Part shown: positions 25,469 through 33,285 of the stretch, piece by piece
How positions within the stretch are numbered: position 1 is the first letter of the stretch
How the letters are laid out: the number at the start of each line of letters is the position of its first letter
Origin: Lachnospiraceae bacterium
GTDB taxonomy: Bacteria; Bacillota; Clostridia; Lachnospirales; Lachnospiraceae
NCBI GenBank assembly: GCA_910575255.1
Contig: CAJTEM010000017.1
Location: 1,140 to 65,139, forward strand
Direction: 5' to 3'
Length of the DNA: 64,000 nt
Position numbers and translations under genes: made by a program
The notes under the pieces: model-generated
Seen by the model: the letters and a program-made list of their open reading frames with translations, nothing else
The model's database searches: none
What the model was told of the DNA's origin: nothing

Positions 25469-27093
25469 ATGAAAAAAGAAAAGACAAAAGTATATATTTA
25501 TACAAGAGTATCTACAGCTATGCAGATTGACGGATACTCTCTGGATTCACTAAAATCCAGAATGAAAGCATTTGCAGAGTTTAATGATTATGAGATTGTC
25601 GGTGAGTATGAAGATGCTGGTAAATCCGGAAAGTCTATCGAGGGCAGATTAGAGTTCAACCGCATGATGGAGGATATTAAATCCGGCAAGGATGGAGTTT
25701 CCTTTGTTCTGGTATTTAAGCTGTCCCGATTTGGCAGAAATGCTGCGGATGTCCTTTCCACCTTGCAGGTGATGCGGGATTTTGGTGTCAATCTGATCTG
25801 CGTGGAGGATGGGATTGATTCTTCCAAGGATGCTGGAAAGCTGATGATTTTTGTCTTGTCGGCGGTTGCAGAGATTGAGCGTGAAAATATCCGGGTGCAG
25901 ACCATGGAAGGCAGAATCCAGAAAGCCCGTGAGGGTAAATGGAACGGTGGTTTTTCTCCGTATGGATATAGTTTGGAAAGGGGCGGCTCTTTATCAATGA
26001 GGAAGAAGCAGAAGCAATCCTTGTGATTTTTGACCAGTATGTGCATACGGATATAGGGGCAAACGGACTGGCAAAATATCTTGAAAATCATGGTATTCGT
26101 AAAATACCAAGACAGAATGGGAAAAATCCGTTATTTGATGCGGCATTGATCAGAAGGATACTGAAAAATTCTGTGTATTGCGGAAAAATTGCTTATGGCA
26201 GACGCAGAACGGAAAAGGTTCATGGTACAAGAAATGACTATAAGCTTGTGGAGCAGGATGAGTATTTACTGGTGGATGGATTGCATGAGGGGATTGTCTC
26301 AGAGGAGCTTTGGCATGAAGCGCAGGTGAAGTTATTGGCACAGGCGAAAAAATATGAAAAAGTCAGTCATGGCAAAGATAATAAGATCCATCTGCTGTCC
26401 GGTATTGTGAAATGCCCGGTTTGCGGAGTTGGTATGTATGGCAATAAGAGCATCAAACATAAAGCTGACGGTACAAAGTACAAGGATTTCTTCTATTATG
26501 GCTGTAAACACCGCACCATGACAAGAGGTCATAAGTGTGATTATAAAAAGCAGATGAATGAGGAATTGTTGGACGATGCTGTGGCGGAAGTCATTGTAAA
26601 GCTGGTTAGCAATCCAAAGTTTGCTGCCATGATGCAGGAAAAAATCAATATGAAGGTAGATACCTCTGTGATTGAGCAGGAGATCGCAGCACATGAAAGG
26701 CAGCTTCGGCAGAGCTATTCTACAAAATCAAGGTTGATGGAAGAAATCGATTCCCTTGATCCGGATGATAAGCATTATATCAAGCGCAAGGCAGACCTTG
26801 ATGACCGCCTTTACAAGATGTATGATAAGATTGAGGATACAGAAAATCTGCTGATTGCCGCCAGGGCAAAGAAGATGTCGATTGAAGCAGAAAAGCTGAC
26901 AGGAGACAATATTTACAAGGTCTTGATTTATTTTGATAAACTGTATGCGGTGATGAATGAACAGGAAAAGCGGCAGATCATGGAGTCTCTGATTTCTGAG
27001 ATTCAGATATATCCGGAGCGGCAGGCAAATGGTCAGTGGTTGAAATCCATTAAGTTCAGGCTTCCGATTATTAGAAGAAGATATGAGTATTAG
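25469..27093 (+). pseudogene. Large serine recombinase split by a one-base frameshift
   Basis: Codons from 25469 give the catalytic domain (YIYTRVSTAMQ, Ser15; KLSRFGRNAAD) and stop at 26026. A second frame from 26023 gives the rest: Recombinase domain (RRILKNSVYCGKIAYGRR), zinc ribbon (CPVCGVGMYG) and coiled coil. The break lies at the AAA run 25977-25979: adding one A restores one chain of about 540 residues through the expected NEEEAEAILVIFDQY junction. It may be a real mutation, a programmed slip or a sequencing error. Its 3' end overlaps the third rumA-like fragment, the normal position of an integrase next to its attachment site. Confidence 0.85.
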
Positions 27094-27223
27094 TTTGGAC
27101 AATAATGAACATGCGGAGATCGTGTGCCTCTTGAGCAACCGAAAACCTGATACGAAAGTCAGGATCGATGTAGATCTGGAAGACTACTACCGTATCAAGG
27201 ACGCAAAGAAGAATCAGAACTGA
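27083..27223 (+). CDS. rumA-like C-terminal tail at a putative attachment site (copy 3)
   Basis: Forty-six codons from an ATG inside the end of the recombinase gene. After 11 residues the frame reads HAEIVCLLSNRKPDTKVR and ends EDYYRIKDAKKNQN, closely matching copy 1 at 11033 (HVETVCLLSNRK, EDYYRIKDAEK). I read it as the attachment half-site that would give an excised or integrated methyltransferase gene a new tail. Translation as a free peptide is unlikely to matter. Confidence 0.6.
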   Translation: MSISLDNNEHAEIVCLLSNRKPDTKVRIDVDLEDYYRIKDAKKNQN

Positions 27224-27248
27224 AAATAGAACACCGAACTAAAAGCGA

Positions 27249-27289
27249 AAGTTGCTGATGTGTAAAAGCATTGGCAGCTTATTTTTTTT
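27249..27289 (+). terminator. Intrinsic terminator
   Basis: AAGTTGCTGATGT pairs with GCATTGGCAGCTT (several G-T pairs), followed by eight T. It closes the RhuM/recombinase segment. Confidence 0.7.
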
Positions 27290-27382
27290 CGCCGAGGGGA
27301 GGTGGTGCCTATGATCTGGATCCGCTGATCGTGGAACGATAATTGATAATCATCGACAATCTGAGAAACGGAGGAAATCATA

Positions 27383-27682
27383 ATGGCAAAGAAGAGAAGT
27401 GTTAAAGTTTACGGACAGAGCGGCTATAAGTACAAGGAAACGCCGACGATCATGCTGAAGGGGCTGTGGCTTAAGGAAGCAGGGTTTGATATCGGGGATT
27501 ATATCTCCGTTATCTGCGAGGATGGTAAGATCATCATCACCCAGGATGCCGAGAGGGCTGCTGTGAAAGCTGCAGAGGCCGAGTTCATGGAGAGGGAGAT
27601 GAAAGCCTTACAGAAGCGCTACGAGGCTGAGAAAGTAAAAATAAGGGCTCAGATGGTAACGGAGCCGGGAGCGAGGTGGTAA
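27383..27682 (+). CDS. SymE-family toxin-like protein, second copy
   Basis: A 99-residue protein: KRSVKVYGQSGYKYKETPTI, then MLKGLWLKEAGFDIGDYISV and a lysine/glutamate-rich helix. This is the SymE/AbrB-like pattern, shorter and clearly diverged from the protein at 731-1096. GGAGG precedes the ATG. It is followed after 2 bases by a small broken gene, probably co-transcribed. Confidence 0.68.
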   Translation: MAKKRSVKVYGQSGYKYKETPTIMLKGLWLKEAGFDIGDYISVICEDGKIIITQDAERAAVKAAEAEFMEREMKALQKRYEAEKVKIRAQMVTEPGARW

Positions 27683-27684
27683 TC

Positions 27685-27969
27685 ATGTTTACCACGGAAG
27701 AACTGCAGTCAATCGACAGAAATTATTTTACGGTGATTGTGGCGGATGCATATGATGTGACTCTGATCAGCAACAATACCCGGCATGTCTGGTATATCCA
27801 CAGTGTGGAGTAGAAGGATCGAAACCTTTGTCTGGTATATCATAAGCACAAAATCAGTCACCCCTATCACAGACATTCCCGGTGCGGGACACTTCGGAGG
27901 GCAATCAGGGATATTAAGTCCCATGATGAATTTCAATTAAACGGCAGGAAGCCAGTCTATAAGCATTAA
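27685..27969 (+). pseudogene. Small element gene interrupted by an amber codon
   Basis: From ATG 27685 a frame of 42 codons (FTTEELQSIDRNYFTVIVAD) meets TAG at 27811. The same frame then continues for 51 codons without a stop (KDRNLCLVYHKHKISHPYHR, then RRAIRDIKSHDEFQLNGRKP) to TAA at 27967. The continuity suggests one protein of about 94 residues with a nonsense mutation. I know similar short proteins from clostridial elements but not their function. A 42-residue product could still be made. Confidence 0.6.
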
Positions 27970-27973
27970 AAAC

Positions 27974-28013
27974 AGAGCGGTAGCACCCGATGATGGATGT
28001 TACCGCTCTTTCT
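27974..28013. terminator. Bidirectional terminator between converging genes
   Basis: AGAGCGGTA and TACCGCTCT form a perfect nine-base stem between the small amber-broken gene and the converging sigma-like gene. Confidence 0.75.
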
Positions 28014-28037
28014 TAAGTTTTGGTTTATGCCGTTGTC

Positions 28038-28757
28038 TTATTTGCAATTCTTCTTACAGTGACGGAGTCTCAGGTATTCGCAGACGGCATCGTGGGCATT
28101 GTTGATCTCCTGACGGCCACGGCTGGGCTTCAGATTGATCTCAATGCAGATGTCGTCAATGGACATTCCCTGTAGGCTCAGACGGATAATCTTAGCATAG
28201 CGAGGGTTTTCTTTGTCGAAGTGAGCCAGAAGCTTGATCTTCAGTTCCTCTTCGGTAGGTTCCGGACAGAGCTTGTCCAGAATCTGATCTTCGACTGACG
28301 GCTGTGATGTATCTTCGATGTCAAAGGTTTCGCCGTCATATTCGTAATCGAGAGACAGGATCTCCACGCGCTTCGGATTGTAGCGTTCCATATGTCCCTT
28401 GTTCGGGCAACCCTTACAACGTCTGGTGTAAGGGCAAAGCTTGTCTGAACCATCAGGGTTCTTGCCGATGATGCAGCGGCCTTCGCGGCGCATTTCCATA
28501 TCTTTGTTCAGCTCATCCCAAAAGCCTTTCATGTAGGAAGCATAATGGTCTTTGCTAATGGCCATGAAGCCGATCTCAAAGGAAAACTCTCCGAGATGTA
28601 TGGTGGTGAAGTTGTCCTGGATGTAGTCGCCTTTCTGCAGACCGAACTTCTCTTTGAGGAAGGGGACTAAGACCTTGCCTTCCGGGATTGGATTTCCATC
28701 AAATGATTTGCGGTTGCTGTACTTCTGTGTGTTACTGTAATCTGCTTTTCTTACCAT
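28038..28757 (-). CDS. Cysteine-cluster protein with sigma-region-4-like HTH
   Basis: A 239-residue protein. Residues about 95-117 hold a cysteine cluster (CIIG...LCPYTRRCKGCPNKG) that could bind a metal. Residues 170-232 resemble sigma-70 region 4 (RYAKIIRLSLQGMSIDDICI, then EINLKPSRGRQEINN), so it probably binds DNA and may act as a regulator or atypical sigma. ATG 28757 has a perfect AAAGGAG site; an upstream ATG does not. It is divergent from the defence operon starting at 29070 and is a natural candidate for controlling it, though this is only positional. Confidence 0.6.
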   Translation of the reverse strand: MVRKADYSNTQKYSNRKSFDGNPIPEGKVLVPFLKEKFGLQKGDYIQDNFTTIHLGEFSFEIGFMAISKDHYASYMKGFWDELNKDMEMRREGRCIIGKNPDGSDKLCPYTRRCKGCPNKGHMERYNPKRVEILSLDYEYDGETFDIEDTSQPSVEDQILDKLCPEPTEEELKIKLLAHFDKENPRYAKIIRLSLQGMSIDDICIEINLKPSRGRQEINNAHDAVCEYLRLRHCKKNCK

Positions 28758-28877
28758 ATCTTTTTCTCCTTTGATTGGCGTGGAGGGGATATGGCGTTTG
28801 ATGCTCACAGAGCTCCTCCGATTGACTTGGATTCCGTGGCAATCGCGAGAGGATCTTTCAGGAGCATCAGATACAAA

Positions 28878-28906
28878 TTGAAATTCGGATTGATCTGTGT
28901 TATACT
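28878..28906 (+). promoter_or_regulatory. Promoter of the defence operon
   Basis: TTGAAA, a 17-base spacer and TATACT, 160 bases before the first gene of the rightward defence cluster. The transcript has a leader of about 155 bases. Confidence 0.7.
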
Positions 28907-28962
28907 TGTTTAGTCTGGTTTGTTAGGGTTTGTTGTATGACCTTTTCCCGACCTTTTGTGCT

Positions 28963-28990
28963 GAAAAAAGCCCTGTGATTGCTCACAGGG
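28963..28990 (-). terminator. Leader hairpin; terminator in the leftward sense
   Basis: CCCTGTGA and TCACAGGG pair perfectly. Read leftward the stem is followed by a C then a run of six T, so it would stop antisense transcription into the promoter. On the plus strand it is a stable leader hairpin without a T run. Confidence 0.6.
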
Positions 28991-29069
28991 ACATCAGATA
29001 GTTAGCAAGGTTGTCGTGCTATGGTTGTCGGACTTAGTTAAGTTGGAATTTTGAAAAAGGTGAAAATTA

Positions 29070-29984
29070 ATGACAAATACGGATATTCCACGTCTGTGTG
29101 GAGGTACCGTCTTCACTCTGATACTGGAAGCACGGCAACAGAGATACGGGGTCCGAGAACATTTTGCAGGGGACTCTGACGGGCTTTCAGAGATGGATAC
29201 TTTGATAGGATTGGCTCAGGTGACGGTTCCTGATCTGAAAAGACCTGCAAAGACAAGAGAGGACGTAGTTCAAGGAAACACAACTGAATTTAAGATATGC
29301 AAGACTGCCGGCGGCAAAGGGTATTATCCGTTCAGCAACAGGCAGGCAAAGAAAGCATTTGACGACAGGGTGAAAGGGGATTATGCAGAAGCGTTAAAGG
29401 CTATGTGTGATTTCACCAGAAAATTCATCTGGGTCAGAGGAAGCGGTAAGCAGGATGAGAACCTTGTAAAAGCATTGCTGGATCTGATCGAGCAGGACGG
29501 TTCAATCGGTGATAGCCAAGTGTTTTATATCACTCCGGACGGAAAACCTATGACGAAGCAAAAGATTAACCAGATAGATGGTGATGAGATCTGTTTACAA
29601 TCTTTTCTGCTGGGTGTATGGCACTTTGCGATAATGCGCCGGGAAGGTAATACGATTGGAAAAGCAACGATGAATGATTGGTGCCCGTCAAAGGGCGGTG
29701 CTCCACGGGAATATGAAGGTCATATGGGAGAGAATCTGTCCAGGGATATAGAGCTTATCTATCTGGAAGACGTGGATGTTCCTATTGAGGCAGAAGACGA
29801 GACAGTTGAGCACATAGAAGCAGAGATTGTGGACGGAGGAAAGGATCCGGAGCCGGAACAGAAGGCTCAGACAGTGAACCAGAATGTTAACAATCCTGTG
29901 GTCATCAATATTACGATGAATCAGTCCGGAGACGGACGGCAATTTGGTTATATAGGAGAGTATCACGAGAAAGGGGAGGATTGA
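29070..29984 (+). CDS. Unknown defence-associated protein with C-terminal QFGY motif
   Basis: A 304-residue protein. I recognise it only as a member of an uncharacterised Firmicute family that begins TDIPRLCGGTVFTLILEARQ and usually travels with the next gene. Residues 90-200 are helical (FLLGVWHFAIMRREGNTIG); residues 240-280 are an acidic linker; residues 285-295 read QSGDGRQFGYI. A closely similar motif occurs in the next protein. It is the first gene after the promoter of the defence island, 4 bases before the second. It may be a sensor or middle component of an ATPase-based system; the function is unknown. Confidence 0.6.
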   Translation: MTNTDIPRLCGGTVFTLILEARQQRYGVREHFAGDSDGLSEMDTLIGLAQVTVPDLKRPAKTREDVVQGNTTEFKICKTAGGKGYYPFSNRQAKKAFDDRVKGDYAEALKAMCDFTRKFIWVRGSGKQDENLVKALLDLIEQDGSIGDSQVFYITPDGKPMTKQKINQIDGDEICLQSFLLGVWHFAIMRREGNTIGKATMNDWCPSKGGAPREYEGHMGENLSRDIELIYLEDVDVPIEAEDETVEHIEAEIVDGGKDPEPEQKAQTVNQNVNNPVVINITMNQSGDGRQFGYIGEYHEKGED

Positions 29985-29988
29985 GCCT

Positions 29989-30645
29989 ATGGATAAAGAT
30001 GAACTACAGCCGGTTTCTCCCATGCTCCCGTCGCAAGAGCAGCCACGACAGGTTTCTGTTCAAATGGAGCAATCCGGCGGCGAGGGCAAGCAGTTCGGTT
30101 ATGTGCAGAACTATGAGAGCACAAAGAATACGACGGTTTTGATGATTCCGGGCAATGAAGCAGATGACGATGATGATACGCCCGATGAAGAAATAGAGGC
30201 GGACTTCAGCTGTTACAACCTTTTTGTCATAACCGATGAACAGTTCAGGGGAAAGTATTTTGTAGTACCGAAGAATAAAGCAATATCGGAGAGTACACCG
30301 GCGGATCTGATGGAGCTTGCGGATTTGACACCGGATAAGATTGCAATCGTAAAGAAGTATCCGGCGATATTTGCTAATCAGAATCATTCTTTTGCAAAAA
30401 CAGATGATTCGCACAGAGCCTTTTTGGGGATCATCAGGGATATACAAATCAAGGAAGAGGGCATTTGGATATATTTTCATAAGATGAGAAAGGTCAAGCA
30501 GCAAGTCTTTAATGAGCATGCAGCAGACTTTGGGATAGAAGGGACCGAGTTCAAGAATGAGCTGGATTGCACGCACTGGTCAATTAAGAGAGTCAATGTA
30601 TTGGAAACATTGGAAAAAGTGGGTCACAAAATAATATTGATATAG
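29989..30645 (+). CDS. Unknown defence-associated protein with N-terminal QFGY motif
   Basis: A 218-residue protein. Residues 28-39 read QSGGEGKQFGYV, echoing the end of the preceding protein; an acidic run (DDDDDTPDEE) follows. Residues 75-218 form a compact domain (NLFVITDEQFRGKYFVVPKN, SDD/HRAFLGIIRDIQI, NELDCTHWSIKRVNVLETL) that I know only as part of an uncharacterised family paired with the previous gene. GGGGAGG precedes the ATG. The shared motif suggests that both bind the same partner or each other. Confidence 0.6.
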   Translation: MDKDELQPVSPMLPSQEQPRQVSVQMEQSGGEGKQFGYVQNYESTKNTTVLMIPGNEADDDDDTPDEEIEADFSCYNLFVITDEQFRGKYFVVPKNKAISESTPADLMELADLTPDKIAIVKKYPAIFANQNHSFAKTDDSHRAFLGIIRDIQIKEEGIWIYFHKMRKVKQQVFNEHAADFGIEGTEFKNELDCTHWSIKRVNVLETLEKVGHKIILI

Positions 30646-30682
30646 ATACAACTCAGCTTTGAAGGAGTTGCGGAGGTAAGAA

Positions 30683-30883
30683 ATGAGCCAGGAATATGAA
30701 GAGATGCAAGTTGAAAAATGGGTTAATTTGGAAGATGTCGCAAAACATCTGAGTATTAGCCAGGATACGGTTCGTACGTGGATCAAAGAAGGAAAACTTC
30801 CATATTACCGAGCCGGAAAAAGATATAAATTCAAGATTTCCGAAATAGATGAATGGGTTCGGGAAGGAAAGATACAAGAATAA
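30683..30883 (+). CDS. Excisionase-type HTH DNA-binding protein
   Basis: A 66-residue protein with the MerR/excisionase-like winged HTH: WVNLEDVAKHLSISQDTVRT, WIKEGKLPYYRAGKRYKFK. Such proteins act as element directionality factors or as small regulators inside defence operons. GGAGG precedes the ATG and the next gene begins 23 bases after its stop, so it is part of the operon. Confidence 0.85.
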   Translation: MSQEYEEMQVEKWVNLEDVAKHLSISQDTVRTWIKEGKLPYYRAGKRYKFKISEIDEWVREGKIQE

Positions 30884-30906
30884 AGCCAAGCAAGGAGGAT
30901 GACAAT

Positions 30907-33198
30907 ATGGGCAGAAAAATCCCTTCGCTGATTACAGGAATGACAGTCGATAGAGCGACTTTTCATAATGCGCCGATAGAAAAGCTTTCTTTCATCAATT
31001 TCTTCTATGGTAACAATGGTGCCGGAAAGTCATCGATTGCTTATGCCATTGATGAAGATGAAGGACTGACATGGGCGGATGGTAGATCTTGTGATGACTA
31101 CGATGTGTTGGTCTATAACCGTGACTTTGTGGAGAAAAACTTTTCGTCATATGGAGACCTTAAGGGTGTTTTCATCGTTAACAAAGTGAATAAGGAAGTC
31201 CAGGCACAGATTGATGCCAAGACAGAAGAAAAGAAAAAGCTGGACGGAGAGTTCACCGCAACACAGGATGAATGGCATAAAAAATCAGATGCGCAGGGGA
31301 CACTTTTAACATCGTTCCAGAATGAGTGCTGGGATAAAACAGTGGACTTGCGAGCCGACTTTTCAGAGGCACTTGATGGAAAGAAGACTAAGAAGGGGTT
31401 TGCAGAAGCCGTTCTTGGAGAAGCAAATCCGACAGAGCATGATCCCAAAGAATTGAAGAATCTTTGTGATGTGGCGTTCGATACAACTTCCAGAGCATAT
31501 CCGGAGTTCCAGAGAGTTGGAACAAAATCCACATATGGAACGCTTCCGGGGAAAGACCTTCTGGACAAGGTGATCGTCAGCAGCGCTGAGACGGATTTTG
31601 CAAGATTTGTAAGAAAGATTAAGGCATCTGATTGGGTACTTGAAGGTCACAAGCACTATGTCCCGAATGAAGAAAAGAAGTGTCCGTTCTGTCAGCAGAA
31701 GATGCCGGATACATTTGAGGAAGATATTAAGAAATGCTTTGATGAGCAGTATCAACAGGATGTAAATGATGTACTGACTTTCCAGACCATTTACGACAGC
31801 GAGATGGCTGCGATTATCCGTAAGCTCCGTAATAATCTTGGAGATGTTATGGCTTCGCTGGATTTGGAAGATTATACGAGTAAATTGGAACTTCTGGAAA
31901 GCAAGGTATCCGTCAACAGCGGAAGGCTTGCAGAGAAGGTTAAGGAACCTTCAAAAGTTATCGCGCTTGAAGATACAGACTCCCTGCTCTTGGAAATCGG
32001 AGATCTGATTGATGAGATCAACAAAAAGATCAAGGCAAATAACAATGTTGTTAACGCCAAGCGGACAAGCAAAGCAAGATGCAAAAAGGAAGTGGTAGAG
32101 CATCTGGCTTTTGTTCTGAAAGATATAGTTAAGAGCTATCAGGATGAGAAGAAATCACAGGCAGCAGCTATAAAGGCCCTTGAAGATAAAGGTCGTCAGC
32201 TGAAAAAAGATATTGGTTCGCTCACCACAGATATATCAAAGTTGAACCTGCAGGTCGTAAATACTGAAGCAGCGATCACCGGAATCAACAAGATCCTGAA
32301 GGATTCCGGTTTCCAAGGGTTCAGTCTGCGTGCAAAGCCTGAAGTTAAGAATACCTATGAGGTAATAAGAGAGAACGGAGAAGTTGCTGAGAACCTAAGT
32401 GAAGGTGAACGTAATTTTATCGCTTTCCTGTATTTCTATCACCTGGTACGTGGAAGTCGAAGCAGTGATGAAGTGAAGGATAAGATCGTAGTGATCGATG
32501 ATCCGGTTTCCAGTATGGATAGCACAGCATTGTTCCTTGTGAGCTCCATTGTGAGAGAGATGGTCAATGTATGCAGGAACAATACAGAATATAAGAATCC
32601 GAAGGTTCCGGGAGATTATATCAAACAGATATTCATTCTCACGCACAATGTGTATTTCTATAGGGAAATAACTTACCAACAGGTTCCGTATTATGATTGC
32701 ACTTCATTCTATATCATCAGGAAGAGTGGGAACCAGTCGAAGGTTCATCTCTGTGAGCGCGAGAAGAAAGATGCGAGAACAGAACTGGAGAATTATAATC
32801 CGGTTCAAAATTCGTATGCAGCATTATGGGACGAGCTGAGAGATGCGGATTCCGTCATACCGGCGCTTAATGTTATGCGGAGAATTCTTGAATATTACTT
32901 CCTGCAGCTGTGCGGATATGAGGGCAGCAGCCTCAGAGAAGAGCTTCTGGAAAAAGAAGAGAATAAGAAGAAATTTATTGTTGAGGTACCTGGCGGTGAG
33001 CCGGATATGACTAAGTATCAGCTGGCCTCAACAATGCTTGCATATATCAATAATCCGAACGGAATCAGCGACGGACTGAATTTCGTAGAGGGCTATGATG
33101 ATGTTGATGTGTACAAAGACGTATTCAAACTCATTTTCTATACCATGGGGCAGGATCAGCATTTTGATATGATGACCGGAAGTCTGAAAAAGAAATAA
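30907..33198 (+). CDS. AAA_13/RloC-PrrC-like ATPase with zinc-hook CxxC
   Basis: A 763-residue SMC/ABC-type ATPase. Walker A GNNGAGKS (35-42), a central region with CPFC at 259-262 between coiled-coil stretches, signature LSEGERN (497-503), Walker B IVVIDDPVSSMD (527-538) and the H-switch LTH (578-580). The CxxC recalls the zinc hook of RloC, an anticodon nuclease linked to type I restriction systems, and the length is close to RloC. In the C-terminal 200 residues Arg658, Glu662 and His752 could be nuclease residues (PrrC uses an Arg, Glu, His triad), but the spacing differs, so that is tentative. AAGGAGG precedes the ATG. It directly precedes hsdM. Confidence 0.75.
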   Translation: MGRKIPSLITGMTVDRATFHNAPIEKLSFINFFYGNNGAGKSSIAYAIDEDEGLTWADGRSCDDYDVLVYNRDFVEKNFSSYGDLKGVFIVNKVNKEVQAQIDAKTEEKKKLDGEFTATQDEWHKKSDAQGTLLTSFQNECWDKTVDLRADFSEALDGKKTKKGFAEAVLGEANPTEHDPKELKNLCDVAFDTTSRAYPEFQRVGTKSTYGTLPGKDLLDKVIVSSAETDFARFVRKIKASDWVLEGHKHYVPNEEKKCPFCQQKMPDTFEEDIKKCFDEQYQQDVNDVLTFQTIYDSEMAAIIRKLRNNLGDVMASLDLEDYTSKLELLESKVSVNSGRLAEKVKEPSKVIALEDTDSLLLEIGDLIDEINKKIKANNNVVNAKRTSKARCKKEVVEHLAFVLKDIVKSYQDEKKSQAAAIKALEDKGRQLKKDIGSLTTDISKLNLQVVNTEAAITGINKILKDSGFQGFSLRAKPEVKNTYEVIRENGEVAENLSEGERNFIAFLYFYHLVRGSRSSDEVKDKIVVIDDPVSSMDSTALFLVSSIVREMVNVCRNNTEYKNPKVPGDYIKQIFILTHNVYFYREITYQQVPYYDCTSFYIIRKSGNQSKVHLCEREKKDARTELENYNPVQNSYAALWDELRDADSVIPALNVMRRILEYYFLQLCGYEGSSLREELLEKEENKKKFIVEVPGGEPDMTKYQLASTMLAYINNPNGISDGLNFVEGYDDVDVYKDVFKLIFYTMGQDQHFDMMTGSLKKK

Positions 33199-33285
33199 TG
33201 AGTCCGTTTTTTGGGACGGCTAATCGATTAGAATTAAGATGGTGTATAGGAAGTACCGTCAGACAAAGAATGGAGAGATAAGACA

